Of a DNA stretch of 57,318 nucleotides, positions 43,556 through 51,948 are shown one piece after another; the stretch's first letter is position 1, and the number at the start of each line of letters is the position of its first letter. The notes under the pieces were generated by a model. The model did no database searches. It saw only the letters and a program-made list of their open reading frames with translations, and was not told the DNA's origin. A program made the translations under genes and the position numbers. Source of the DNA: an uncultured Prevotella sp. (GTDB lineage: Bacteria; Bacteroidota; Bacteroidia; Bacteroidales; Bacteroidaceae); NCBI GenBank assembly GCA_900541335.1, contig UQJC01000007.1, forward strand, positions 1 through 57,318. The letters run 5' to 3'.

Positions 43556-44404
43556 TTATTCTAAAGGACTACGGCGAATGCACCCGATATGGAAGCCTGT
43601 TTGATGGGCTGCTTGGGTGAGTTCCTCTTTGAAGTAGAAGGCAATGCTTCCGACAAAGGAAACTTCCAGGTCCGGACGATTGTATTGGGCTATATTGCGT
43701 AGAAAGAAGCGTGTGAATTCGTCAATCAGTAGGTGGCGAATACTTGCTTCTTCCCGATGACGATGGAGAAATGGGGCAAACGAAGCGAGGAAACGGTTGG
43801 CAAAGGGTTCGCGATAGACTCGCTGAAGGATATCTTGGGCGGTCAATTCGTAGTGTGCATGAAAATCATCTTCCAACGTTTGGGGCAATTGATGTTTCAG
43901 CAAATCACCCAACAAACGGCGGCCGAGTACGGCCCCGCTTCCTTCGTCTCCGAGGATGTAACCTAAAGGAGAAACGTTGTGCACAATCGCACCGTCAAGG
44001 AAGAGTCCGCTGTTGCTACCTGTTCCTAAAATACAGGCAATGCCATCGCTGGGTTGGGTAGCTTCTTTTCCTCTGCCAAACAAAGCTTTTGCTGCTCCGA
44101 GCAGATCTGAGCCAACTTCAATCAGGTTAGTCTCCTGCCATTCCTGTTGTAAATGTTCGCGCATCCGTTGGCATTGTTCGTCACGACAGCCTGCTCCGTA
44201 GAAATAAATCTGCGTAGGGGCGTTCCAAGCAACCAATTGTTCATGGGCAGTATGTAGAGAGGCGGCAATTTCCGTATCCGTCTGCATAAAGGGATTGATA
44301 CCCTGTGTTTGGATGCGGGTCACAGGTTGTTGGTTTTCCGTCGTCAGTAGCCAGTCCGTCTTGGTACTGCCGCTGTCAGCGAGAAGGATAAGGGAATGTT
44401 CCAT
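43556..44404 (-). CDS. BadF/BadG-type sugar kinase (GlcNAc-kinase-like)
   Basis: The 282-aa protein belongs to the ASKHA ATPase fold. The phosphate-1 loop is LADSGSTKTDWLL (residues 8-20). The phosphate-2 region is ACILGTGSNSGLFLDG (~123). The GDEGSGAVLGRRLLGDLL block (~152) is the hallmark of the N-acetylglucosamine-kinase-like BadF subfamily. VSFVGSIAFYFKEEL follows near the end. The likely role is phosphorylation of GlcNAc or a muropeptide sugar in recycling; benzoyl-CoA reductase activation is improbable for this short form. It is followed by queE on the upstream side with a 24-nt gap, so the two may be cotranscribed. Confidence 0.82.
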   Translation of the reverse strand: MEHSLILLADSGSTKTDWLLTTENQQPVTRIQTQGINPFMQTDTEIAASLHTAHEQLVAWNAPTQIYFYGAGCRDEQCQRMREHLQQEWQETNLIEVGSDLLGAAKALFGRGKEATQPSDGIACILGTGSNSGLFLDGAIVHNVSPLGYILGDEGSGAVLGRRLLGDLLKHQLPQTLEDDFHAHYELTAQDILQRVYREPFANRFLASFAPFLHRHREEASIRHLLIDEFTRFFLRNIAQYNRPDLEVSFVGSIAFYFKEELTQAAHQTGFHIGCIRRSPLE

Positions 44405-44428
44405 ATGTAATAGCGAGGATGCTTTTGT

Positions 44429-45019
44429 TTATTCGATGCCAATCATTTTATGAGTTTGCAACGAGAGTCTCCATTGAGGATGCTTTAAGCAGTAGACAAT
44501 GGCTTCTTGAAGCAAAGCTTGATTGCGTGTTGGATCTCCTGTATCACAAGGCTGAAGAAAGTAGTGCTTTACTTGTATATCAGGAAACTGGGAGTATGTG
44601 GAAAAATCAGCACCTGTATACACCAACTTCATCTCGTCACATTGTTTCAAAATGGGACGAGCGGCCGATTGGGTAAGAAAGGGTGATTTGGGAGAGAGGG
44701 TAATCCAATCAATGCCAGGAGGCAGTGGATGAGTACCGTTTGTTTCGATAGCAACGTATTTATCCGCTTCGTGTAGTCGAGTAATGAGGGATTCAGTCAG
44801 TTGCAGGGAGGGTTCTCCCCCCGTCAGTATCACGTGGCGGGCAGGAAACTCCTGTACTCGTTTCACGATTTCTTCTTCCGTCATTTCTTCGCCTTGTTCG
44901 TGATCCGTATCGCAGAAAGGACAACGCAGATTGCAGCCAGCTAAACGGATAAAAACAGCGGGGGTACCTACATGGTAGCCCTCGCCTTGCAAAGAGTAGA
45001 ATATCTCGTGTATTCGCAT
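44429..45019 (-). CDS. queE: 7-carboxy-7-deazaguanine synthase
   Basis: This radical SAM enzyme makes 7-carboxy-7-deazaguanine from QueD's product in queuosine synthesis. The N-terminus (MRIHEIFYSLQGEGYHVGTP) is the family signature. The cluster Cys29, Cys33 and Cys36 lie in CNLRCPFC. VILTGGEPSLQL (GGE motif) and AIETNGTHPLPPGIDWITLSPK follow. At 196 aa it is the compact form. It lies downstream of queD with a 141-nt gap that contains a hairpin. Confidence 0.95.
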   Translation of the reverse strand: MRIHEIFYSLQGEGYHVGTPAVFIRLAGCNLRCPFCDTDHEQGEEMTEEEIVKRVQEFPARHVILTGGEPSLQLTESLITRLHEADKYVAIETNGTHPLPPGIDWITLSPKSPFLTQSAARPILKQCDEMKLVYTGADFSTYSQFPDIQVKHYFLQPCDTGDPTRNQALLQEAIVYCLKHPQWRLSLQTHKMIGIE

Positions 45020-45059
45020 CTTGTATTATATCGTTAGTGGATGATTCGATGATATAGCA

Positions 45060-45141
45060 GTTGAAGTGTTTTGAGTTGGGGAGTTCATAAAGTCATATCT
45101 TCTACTCCTTTGTGAATGGTCTTCCTTCTTCTTACTTCAAC
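45060..45141. repeat. Hairpin element between queD and queE
   Basis: GTTGAAGT (45060-45067) pairs with ACTTCAAC (45134-45141); inside, GGAGT pairs with ACTCC. The arrangement (outer GTTGA arm, inner GGAGT) is like the other hairpin elements of this window, but the sequence match is weaker. Confidence 0.4.
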
Positions 45142-45160
45142 AAGTTAAGATCGAGTATCC

Positions 45161-45514
45161 TTAGAAAGCGTGATGTTCACAACCCGGTTTGACGTAGCAG
45201 GCAATGTTACCCTCAGATTCTTGGAAAGTTACCTTGTAACAGTGAGGTACTTGGTTCGCAATCCAATGAGCGAGGTTTTCGGCCGTAGGATTAAAGTCAA
45301 ACACTTCGTTGAGGTTCCGGTGGTCCATTTTGTCTGTCAACATTTTCTTGACGTGGCTGAAGTCAACAATCATTCCGTTTTCGTCAAGCTCTTCGGCACA
45401 GCAGTAGACGGTGATGATACCGTTGTGGCCGTGCAAGCGTTGGCATTTGCTTTCGTAGTTTAGTGTAAGTTGGTGAGCGAAGGCTACTTCGATTCGTTTA
45501 GAAATATAGTACAT
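45161..45514 (-). CDS. queD: 6-carboxy-5,6,7,8-tetrahydropterin synthase
   Basis: The 117-aa enzyme converts dihydroneopterin triphosphate to carboxytetrahydropterin for queuosine. Zinc ligands His14 (VAFAHQL), His28 and His30 (RLHGHN) are present, as is the catalytic Cys24 (SKCQRLHGH). MIVDFSHVKKML and DHRNLNEVF.F.PTAENLA are the family's substrate-binding blocks. It precedes queE in transcription order. Confidence 0.95.
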   Translation of the reverse strand: MYYISKRIEVAFAHQLTLNYESKCQRLHGHNGIITVYCCAEELDENGMIVDFSHVKKMLTDKMDHRNLNEVFDFNPTAENLAHWIANQVPHCYKVTFQESEGNIACYVKPGCEHHAF

Positions 45515-45612
45515 GGAGTATTTTCTGTTTAGATGAGCTATGAATGGTGCGTACAGGCTGTAACTATTCTTTATAAAGGCATTGTATGTGGTGAGAACTT
45601 GAGAAAAATTCC

Positions 45613-46155
45613 TTAAGGAATGACTTCCAACAAGTCAGGATGTACATCAATCAGTGCTGCCGCAGCGATATTGTCAATTTTCATGACAACACACTTTTTG
45701 CGTATACCTTTAACCTTGATAAAGTGTCCTTCCAATCCGTCGAGCGGACCGCCGTGGATGCGCACCCTTGTTCCTTTGGCTAAGTGTATTTCGTCAGGAG
45801 AAAGACAGGTTACTTCTTGCGATGTTTGCGTACAGTAACGGATGAAGAGGTTCATTTCCTCGTCTTTGACCGTCATCTTGCGTACCTCTTTCCCCGATTT
45901 GACAACGAGATAGTGCAGGTAGCTGATTCTTTGCTTGATATTCTTCAGAACGTCTTCGGTCGTTCGGATAAAAATCAAGTTACTGATGGCAGGCACCTCT
46001 TTTCGTATTTTCTTTCCCATGATTGTACAGACTTTCGTGCGTAGTGGTATAAAAGATTCCACTCCAATGTCTTCCAGATGTTCTTGTACCTTTAAACTTC
46101 TGTTGAACGTAGCACTCATGACGTACCATTTCTGGGATAGGTCTGTTGCGTTCAT
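45613..46155 (-). CDS. UpxY/NusG-family antitermination protein, orphan
   Basis: The 180-aa protein has a NusG N-terminal (NGN) fold from QKWYVMSATFNRSLKVQEHLED to about residue 115, including the surface-strand AISNLIFIRTTEDVLKNI. A KOW motif follows (GTRVRIHGGPLDGLEGHFIKVKG, ~130-152). The pattern fits the Bacteroidales UpxY group, which normally starts capsule operons and lets RNA polymerase read through leader terminators. No capsule genes are next to it. Its start overlaps the stop of a head-GIN lipoprotein gene by 4 nt and the downstream genes are for queuosine. Its target operon is therefore unclear; a broad LoaP/NusG-paralog role is possible. Confidence 0.82.
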   Translation of the reverse strand: MNATDLSQKWYVMSATFNRSLKVQEHLEDIGVESFIPLRTKVCTIMGKKIRKEVPAISNLIFIRTTEDVLKNIKQRISYLHYLVVKSGKEVRKMTVKDEEMNLFIRYCTQTSQEVTCLSPDEIHLAKGTRVRIHGGPLDGLEGHFIKVKGIRKKCVVMKIDNIAAAALIDVHPDLLEVIP

Positions 46156-46808
46156 TTTTTTAGTTCTGAAGTGTCAATCGAACCCGAACCGTCTATGCTA
46201 ATATGCTTTTCTCGGGCTTTACCGACCAGTTTGATATGTCCGGCACCGTTGAGTCGGGCTTTCAATCGAGTGGTATGGATGCCGTGTAACTCCATGTTGC
46301 CCGCACCGTTAAGCTCGACTTCGACAGAGGTTGCTTTTAATTCCTGCGAAGTGATGACCCCCACACCGTTTAGCTTCACCTGTAGCGGCGAATGCAGTTG
46401 CAACGCGCCAAGTCGCAGACATTTACCACCATTCAACTCAAAGGCATTGACCGTGGGAGCATAAATGTGAATCACAGGAACTGCTTGGTCTGAAAGTCCC
46501 GTTCGTGTGTTCATCGTCAGCACCATTGTTCCTTCATCGTCTACATGAGCCGAATACAGTTTGAGCATTTTCTGCGGTGCCAAGATACGTACGGAAGGCG
46601 GAGTCGAGGCAGCACACAGATGGTACGTCACGTCGGCAAAACAATTTATTTCGACGGCCGTAAAGGCTGGCAGTACGATACGCTCTTGGCTGTAATAGCT
46701 CGTGTCGACGGGTTGTTCCGCAATATCTTTTACCACGTTGTGCACGTTGGTGTGCTGACACGCGGTCATTCCTAACAGGCAGGTCAGCAGGAGGAGGGTA
46801 TGCTTCAT
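46152..46808 (-). CDS. Head-GIN (DUF2807) lipoprotein
   Basis: The 218-aa product has a lipoprotein signal with Cys near residue 17 (LLGMTACQ). The rest is a right-handed beta-helix of the DUF2807 kind with repeated LNGVGVI, ELNGAGNMEL, RLNGAGHIKL and SIDGSGSIDT turns, the GIN-type motif. Such proteins sit in the periplasm or on the outer membrane; molecular function is unknown. It overlaps the UpxY-like gene by 4 nt, so both are made from one transcript. Confidence 0.85.
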   Translation of the reverse strand: MKHTLLLLTCLLGMTACQHTNVHNVVKDIAEQPVDTSYYSQERIVLPAFTAVEINCFADVTYHLCAASTPPSVRILAPQKMLKLYSAHVDDEGTMVLTMNTRTGLSDQAVPVIHIYAPTVNAFELNGGKCLRLGALQLHSPLQVKLNGVGVITSQELKATSVEVELNGAGNMELHGIHTTRLKARLNGAGHIKLVGKAREKHISIDGSGSIDTSELKK

Positions 46809-46961
46809 GAGAGAAAGAGAAGAAGGGGGAGAGTCACTAAAAAATCAGTTGGGGACGAACACCCTAGAGGAGTGGAAGCGTTGGTTCATTGAGCAAGAGG
46901 CCAACAGGGCTGTTAATCAGCGGTCTGTCTCTTTTCCCAAAGGCAGGCAACTCCGGCAGGT

Positions 46962-47582
46962 TCAGTTTGCAGGAGTTTCCCCGTAGAGAATTGCTTCAGC
47001 CGCCTGCTCCTGCGCTTCGCCCAAATCCATAAATTTGACTACAGCTTTGCCTGCTGCGCGTCTGACGGCAGGCGTTCCGTCTTGCAAGGCCGTGCGGACC
47101 TGATCCAGGAACTCTTGTTCGTCGCGTTCGCTTGGTATGGCTTGCTGCATAAAGAGTCGGGCCAAAAGTAAGTAGCCGCAGAGTTCGTGCATTTCGTCTG
47201 CAGAAGCAATCCATTCGAAAGCTTTCGACGAAGCCCACTCTGTGCGACTGAAGAGGTGCATAACGGTACATTCAGCTTCTTCTACGAAACGCATGCTTTC
47301 CACCCAGATTTCAGCCAGTTCAGCATCCATGCGTTCCACGGGCATCAGCATTCCAGCCAGCAGACGGCATTCGCGAATGTCTTCTTTCCAAAGCGCAGCG
47401 GCCAGTTCGTAGGTATGAGGAAGCTCCTGCGCCATTTGCTGCAGGCGGGGCAATTCCACCCCAAAGTTTACTTTATAGTTCAGTCCTTTGTCGCGCATCG
47501 ACGTGCTGACAATGCCGTTCATCACCCCGCGTAGCGAGCGTTTGATAAAGCGCAGTTGTTCGGACAAATCAGTTATTTCCAT
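46962..47582 (-). CDS. AlkD-like DNA alkylation repair (HEAT-like) protein
   Basis: The 206-aa protein (ATG at 47582, MEITDLSEQL) is all helical. The pattern LPHTYELAAALWKEDIRECRLLAGML and FEWIASADEMHELCGYLLLARLFMQ fits the HEAT-like repeats of the AlkC/AlkD glycosylase superfamily, with the typical LW..dirE.r.la core. AlkD removes positively charged alkylated bases; the aromatic/acidic residues needed are not certain here. It is divergent from dpp III with a short shared promoter region. Confidence 0.7.
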   Translation of the reverse strand: MEITDLSEQLRFIKRSLRGVMNGIVSTSMRDKGLNYKVNFGVELPRLQQMAQELPHTYELAAALWKEDIRECRLLAGMLMPVERMDAELAEIWVESMRFVEEAECTVMHLFSRTEWASSKAFEWIASADEMHELCGYLLLARLFMQQAIPSERDEQEFLDQVRTALQDGTPAVRRAAGKAVVKFMDLGEAQEQAAEAILYGETPAN

Positions 47583-47634
47583 AAATTGCAAGAATTGCGA
47601 GCAGTAATCTGCCTTCTGTTGTCAGAAGGGTGTA

Positions 47635-47642
47635 CAAAGGTA
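47635..47642 (-). promoter_or_regulatory. -7 box of the AlkD-like gene
   Basis: The minus strand reads TACCTTTG 53 nt upstream of the ATG. A CCTTCTG/CAGAAGG hairpin at 47612-47629 lies in the short leader. Confidence 0.6.
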
Positions 47643-47682
47643 GTGAAACAGATAGCGGAAACGAAGAAAAAGAGGGCTTTTC

Positions 47683-47713
47683 TTTGTCTACGAAGGGCAT
47701 TGCCGTAACTTTG
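47683..47713 (+). promoter_or_regulatory. Promoter of dipeptidyl peptidase III
   Basis: TTTG (47683-47686) and TAACTTTG (47706-47713) are separated by 19 nt, the textbook Bacteroidetes -33/-7 spacing. Transcription would start near 47720, so the reading frame upstream of 47771 is leader only. Confidence 0.75.
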
Positions 47714-47770
47714 GCGAGGTTTTGCAACACGTTCCCACATGATTATCCATTCCCGAAAGAAACAATCTCT

Positions 47771-49831
47771 ATGAAACAAAAACTTGTAACTATGATGCTA
47801 TCAGTTGCCGCATTTGGCATGAGTGCAGATGCAGGGGCACAAAAGGCGGCTCCCGCACCCGAAGCCTTTGCTTACAATGACGAGCAGTTTGCTGACATCC
47901 AAATGCTTCGCTACAAGGTGGAAGGATTTGAGAAGCTGACGCTCAAAGAGAAGACCTTTATTTACTATTTGCAGGAAGCGGCGCTCCACGGACGCGACAT
48001 CCTCTTCGACCAGAACGGCCGGTACAATTTACGTATACGTCGTATGCTCGAAGCTGTTTATACCGACTGGAAGGGAGACCGTCAGAGTGCATTTTTCAAA
48101 GGTCTGACGACTTACCTCAAGCGAGTATGGTTCTCTTCGGGCATTCATCACCACTATGGTTGTGAGAAATTCCTGCCCGAGTTTAGTCCGACCGATTTGA
48201 AGGCGGCACTTCAAACGCTTCCGGTCGAAAAGTTGCCGTTGACAGACGGACAAACGCTCGACCAGTTCTGTGAGGAACTCTTTCCCGTCATGTTCGACCC
48301 CGCTGTGATGCCTATGCGCGTCAATCAGAAGGATGGAGAAGACCTCGTGTTGACCTCTGCCAGCAATTATTACGAAGTAGGTATCACCCAAGCTGAGGCT
48401 GAAGAGTTTTACACGCAACGCAAACCCGCTGTCGACCCTCGTCCCATCATGATGGGCATGAACAGCCGACTGATTCGCGATGAGTTTGGTCAACTAAACG
48501 AACGCGTTTGGCGCGTGGGCGGTTTGTATTCTCCCGCACTCGAACTGGTGGTAGAAAACCTGCTCAAGGCGCGTCCCTATGCCGACACACCTGCCCAACA
48601 GAAGGTCATTGATCTCTTGGTAGAGGTTTACCGCACGGGCGACCTCCGTACGTTTGACGACTATGCCATCCATTGGTTGCGCGACACGGAAAGTCTCGTT
48701 GACTTTGTTTGCTATTTCACCGAAAGTTACGGTGATCCGTTAGGCATGAAGGCCTCATGGGAGTCGATTGTCAATTTCAAAGACCTCGAAGCCACCGAGC
48801 GCACCAAGAAGTTGTCTGAGAATGCCCAGTGGTTTGAAGATCATTCGCCTGTGGCCAGTCAGTTTAAGAAAGAGAAGGTCAAGGGCGTTTCGGCTAAGGT
48901 TATCACGGCCGCAATTCTTGCTGGTGACCTATATCCTTCGACAGCCATCGGTATCAACCTTCCCAATTCCGACTGGGTTCGTCGTGAACACGGTTCCAAG
49001 AGTGTAACAATCGGCAATCTGACCGATGCTTATGCCAAGGCCGCTCATGGTTCGGGCATGGACAAGGAGTTTGTCATTGACGAAGCCACTCGTCAACTGA
49101 TTCAGCAGTATGGTGATGCTTGCGACAACCTTCATACCGACCTTCACGAGTGTTTAGGTCATGGAAGCGGCAAATTGTTGCCCGGAACCGACCCTGATAC
49201 GCTGAAGGCCTATGGTTCTACGATTGAAGAAGCTCGTGCAGACTTGTTCGGCTTATATTATGTCGCTGACCCGAAGTTGGTAGAGCTCGGATTGACGCCC
49301 AACCTCGAAGCCTACAAGAGTCAGTATTACACCTACATGATGAACGGACTCATGACGCAATTGGTGCGCATCAAACCCGGTCTCACCATCGAAGAGGCAC
49401 ATATGCGTAACCGCGCACTGATTGCGCGCTGGGCGTATGAGCAGGGCAAGGCCAACAAGGTAGTGGAATTGGTCAAGAAGAAGGGAAAGACCTACGTCAA
49501 GATCAATGATTACGAAGCTTTGCGCGGTCTGTTCGGCAAACTGCTTGCAGAAATTCAGCGCATCAAGAGCGAGGGTGACTACGAAGCCGCCCGTGCCTTG
49601 GTTGAAGGCTATGGGGTTCAAGTCGATGCCGACCTGCATCGCGAAATCCTCGAGCGTTACGAACGCCTTCACCTCGCGCCTTACAAGGGATTCATCAATC
49701 CCGTTTACCATGCCGTGCGCGATGCAGCAGGTAACATTACCGACGTACAATTAGACTACACCGAGGCTTATGATGCCCAAATGTTGCGTTACAGCCGCGA
49801 CTATTCCTCTTTGCCTTCGGTTAATGAGTAA
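47771..49831 (+). CDS. Dipeptidyl peptidase III, exported (M49)
   Basis: This zinc exopeptidase removes dipeptides from peptide N-termini. The ATG at 47771 (MKQKLVTMMLSVAAFGMSAD) opens a Sec signal, giving 686 aa and a periplasmic or surface location. The zinc motif is HECLGH (459-464), the bacterial Bacteroides-type variant of the HELLGH motif. The second motif is EEARADLFGLYY (486-497), supplying the third ligand. IGINLPNSDWVRREHGSKSV matches the substrate-cleft block. It is a single gene with a textbook promoter and a shared terminator. Confidence 0.95.
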   Translation: MKQKLVTMMLSVAAFGMSADAGAQKAAPAPEAFAYNDEQFADIQMLRYKVEGFEKLTLKEKTFIYYLQEAALHGRDILFDQNGRYNLRIRRMLEAVYTDWKGDRQSAFFKGLTTYLKRVWFSSGIHHHYGCEKFLPEFSPTDLKAALQTLPVEKLPLTDGQTLDQFCEELFPVMFDPAVMPMRVNQKDGEDLVLTSASNYYEVGITQAEAEEFYTQRKPAVDPRPIMMGMNSRLIRDEFGQLNERVWRVGGLYSPALELVVENLLKARPYADTPAQQKVIDLLVEVYRTGDLRTFDDYAIHWLRDTESLVDFVCYFTESYGDPLGMKASWESIVNFKDLEATERTKKLSENAQWFEDHSPVASQFKKEKVKGVSAKVITAAILAGDLYPSTAIGINLPNSDWVRREHGSKSVTIGNLTDAYAKAAHGSGMDKEFVIDEATRQLIQQYGDACDNLHTDLHECLGHGSGKLLPGTDPDTLKAYGSTIEEARADLFGLYYVADPKLVELGLTPNLEAYKSQYYTYMMNGLMTQLVRIKPGLTIEEAHMRNRALIARWAYEQGKANKVVELVKKKGKTYVKINDYEALRGLFGKLLAEIQRIKSEGDYEAARALVEGYGVQVDADLHREILERYERLHLAPYKGFINPVYHAVRDAAGNITDVQLDYTEAYDAQMLRYSRDYSSLPSVNE

Positions 49832-49870
49832 TACATAAGCTTGAAGAGGCACCTCCTCTTCCTTTTGTAA

Positions 49871-49928
49871 GCAATAAGAAGAGCGGAATCGTTCCCCTTG
49901 TGGAGAATGATTCCGCTCTTCTTGTTGC
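49871..49928. terminator. Bidirectional terminator
   Basis: GCAATAAGAAGAGCGGAATC (49871-49890) pairs with GATTCCGCTCTTCTTGTTGC (49909-49928) with one mismatch, plus inner TTCC/GGAG-like pairs. It ends both dpp III and thiF, which converge. Confidence 0.88.
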
Positions 49929-49939
49929 TTGGTGTCGTT

Positions 49940-50641
49940 TTAGAACTCCAGTATCATCGACTGCAGGGTCAGCAGGTTGATGGTCCACAGTTTGCCAGCC
50001 AGCGGTTCGCCAAAACCGCCGACGATTTCAAATACCTGTTGCGCCATCACGTTTCCCACCACTCCCGTAGTGCTTGCCATGATTTCCTTGCCAGGTGCGG
50101 GCAAGGTTTGGAGCATTGCTTCGTCGGGAAAGAGGTCACGGTAGCGACGAGGTTGGTCCCCATAGTGAAACACGCTTACTTGTCCTTCCCATCCACCGAC
50201 TGCACCATAGATATAGGGAGTCTTTCGGGCTTGGCAAAGGTCGTCCAGCAAATAACGGGTCTGAAAGTTGTCGCAAGTGTCTACTACGATGTCATAACCT
50301 TCCAACAACGTTTCGGTATTCGCCTGCGTGATGCGCAAAGGGTAGACATGCAAGTTGACCTCGCTGTTCAGTCTGTGCAAACGCTCCCGTGCCATTTCCG
50401 CCTTGGGTTGCCCGATAACCGTTTCGTCATAAAGCAATTGTCTATGCAGGTTAGTCAGACCGACTGCGTCATCATCGACAATTCCCAGTGTCCCAATGCC
50501 TGCACCTGTTAAAGCAAGGGCAACGGGAGTGCCCAGACCGCCTGCACCAATTAGTAAAACGCGGGCATGGCGAAACTTTTCCTGTCCAGCTTCTCCCATT
50601 TCGGGAAGCAACATCTGGCGGTGGTAACGGGACATACTCAT
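49940..50641 (-). CDS. thiF: ThiF/MoeB-family adenylyltransferase
   Basis: The 233-aa E1-like protein should activate the ThiS C-terminus with ATP. It has RYHRQMLLPEMGEAGQ, the ATP loop LIGAGGLGTPVALALTGAG (~30-48), DDDAVGLTNLHRQLLY and VVDTCDNFQTRYLLDD. The usual two CxxC zinc pairs are absent, and the position of the E. coli ThiF Cys184 (in a CxxAGVVG-like block) reads STTGVVGNV here. Only two Cys occur in the protein. Some Bacteroidales homologues share this. It overlaps thiH by 4 nt (ATGA) and is the last gene of the thi operon. MoeB activity is the alternative, but the context favours thiamine. Confidence 0.88.
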   Translation of the reverse strand: MSMSRYHRQMLLPEMGEAGQEKFRHARVLLIGAGGLGTPVALALTGAGIGTLGIVDDDAVGLTNLHRQLLYDETVIGQPKAEMARERLHRLNSEVNLHVYPLRITQANTETLLEGYDIVVDTCDNFQTRYLLDDLCQARKTPYIYGAVGGWEGQVSVFHYGDQPRRYRDLFPDEAMLQTLPAPGKEIMASTTGVVGNVMAQQVFEIVGGFGEPLAGKLWTINLLTLQSMILEF

Positions 50642-51768
50642 TTCCGTTTTACGAAGTCAAACGATCCGTCCCAGTCTTTCCAAACCGGTTCAACACCCGC
50701 CTGACGCAGTGCATCGACCACTTCGTCAGCCGAACGAGGGTCTGTCACCTCAAACTGTTCGAGTGCGTCGGGATGTGTAGCGTATCCACCGGGTTCAGTA
50801 CGGCTGGCAGCCGACATAGTCGTGACGCCGAGCGTAGCCATGTGGTCACGGAAGTCTGGTCTTTCTCTTGTACTGTATGAAATATCCACATCGTGGTCAA
50901 AGATACGCATGGCAAAGGTCAACTGAGCCAGTTCGCGGTCTGTCATCACGCAGTTGGGCTGGAAACCACCGTTCTCCGCTGGGCACATACGAGGGAAGTT
51001 GACGCTGTACTTCGTTCTCCAGTACTTTTTCTGAAGGTAGCGCAAGTGACGAGCCAACATGGTGAGGTCTGTGCGCCATTCTTTTTCCAACCCAATCAGC
51101 ACGCCCATACCGATAGAGTGAACGCCGGCTTGCCCCATTCGGTCAAAGCCGTTGACACGCCATTCGAAGTTCGACTTCATGCCGCGCGGATGGTAAAGTT
51201 TGTAGTTTTCGCGGTGATAAGTCTCCTGAAAGCAAATCACACCGTTCATACCGTGATGCGTAAGTTCGGCATACTCCTCAGCTTCCAATGGCATCACTTC
51301 AATCTTCAGATTCGAGAAGTAAGGTTTCGCCAGATCGAGTGCTTTAGCCAGATAGGGCACCCCGGCCATGGCCGGATTCTCGCCCGTAACGAGGAGCAGG
51401 TTTTCAAAAGGCCCCAGTTCCTTAATCGCTTTGTACTCGTTGACCATTTCCTCGGGTGAGAGGATGGTCCGCTTCATCTTGTTCGCCACGTGGAAGCCGC
51501 AGTACACACACGAATTCGTGCAAGAGTTCGTGAGATAGAGTGGAATAAACATCGAGACCGTGCGGCCGAAGCGTTCTTCGGTATATTTGCGCGACAAGCG
51601 CGCCATTTGTTCCAGGAAAGGAGTTGCTGCCGGAGAAATCAGCGCCATGAAGTCGTCGACATCGCAGTGCTCCTTTTGCAAGGCACGCACCACGTCGGCT
51701 TCCGTCTTGGCAGCAATGGCAGCAGTAGTTTCTTCCCAAGAATAGTTTAGCAATTCGTCTGAAAACAT
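50638..51768 (-). CDS. thiH: Tyrosine lyase, thiazole synthesis
   Basis: This radical SAM enzyme splits tyrosine to dehydroglycine and p-cresol under anaerobic conditions, feeding the thiazole ring. Cluster ligands Cys83, Cys87 and Cys90 lie in NSCTNSCVYCGFHVANK. LLVTGENPAMAGV, GLEKEWRTDLTMLARHLRYL and SVNFPRMCPAENGG are family blocks. YSTRERPDFRDHM follows toward the C-terminus. The ATG at 51768 (MFSDELLNYSW) gives 376 aa; 13 codons upstream are excluded. Use of tyrosine instead of glycine oxidase agrees with an anaerobic life style. Confidence 0.95.
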   Translation of the reverse strand: MFSDELLNYSWEETTAAIAAKTEADVVRALQKEHCDVDDFMALISPAATPFLEQMARLSRKYTEERFGRTVSMFIPLYLTNSCTNSCVYCGFHVANKMKRTILSPEEMVNEYKAIKELGPFENLLLVTGENPAMAGVPYLAKALDLAKPYFSNLKIEVMPLEAEEYAELTHHGMNGVICFQETYHRENYKLYHPRGMKSNFEWRVNGFDRMGQAGVHSIGMGVLIGLEKEWRTDLTMLARHLRYLQKKYWRTKYSVNFPRMCPAENGGFQPNCVMTDRELAQLTFAMRIFDHDVDISYSTRERPDFRDHMATLGVTTMSAASRTEPGGYATHPDALEQFEVTDPRSADEVVDALRQAGVEPVWKDWDGSFDFVKRK

Positions 51769-51948
51769 GGATTTGTTGGGATTGTGAGTGGATAAATGGA
51801 GGAGCAAGCCCTGCTCTTTCCGATTGGGTGAAGTCTGTTGTGTCGATTGAAGTCGCAGGCAGAATGGTTTCCTACGTTTTCCATCGACATAAGGGCAGGT
51901 ATGTTGAGAAAGTATCGTGTATGAACAGGTTGCAACCTCCTCCTTAAC

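Noticed and set aside
47630..47770. 47-codon N-terminal extension of dipeptidyl peptidase III
   Set aside because: It contains the promoter, and the later ATG opens a proper signal peptide.
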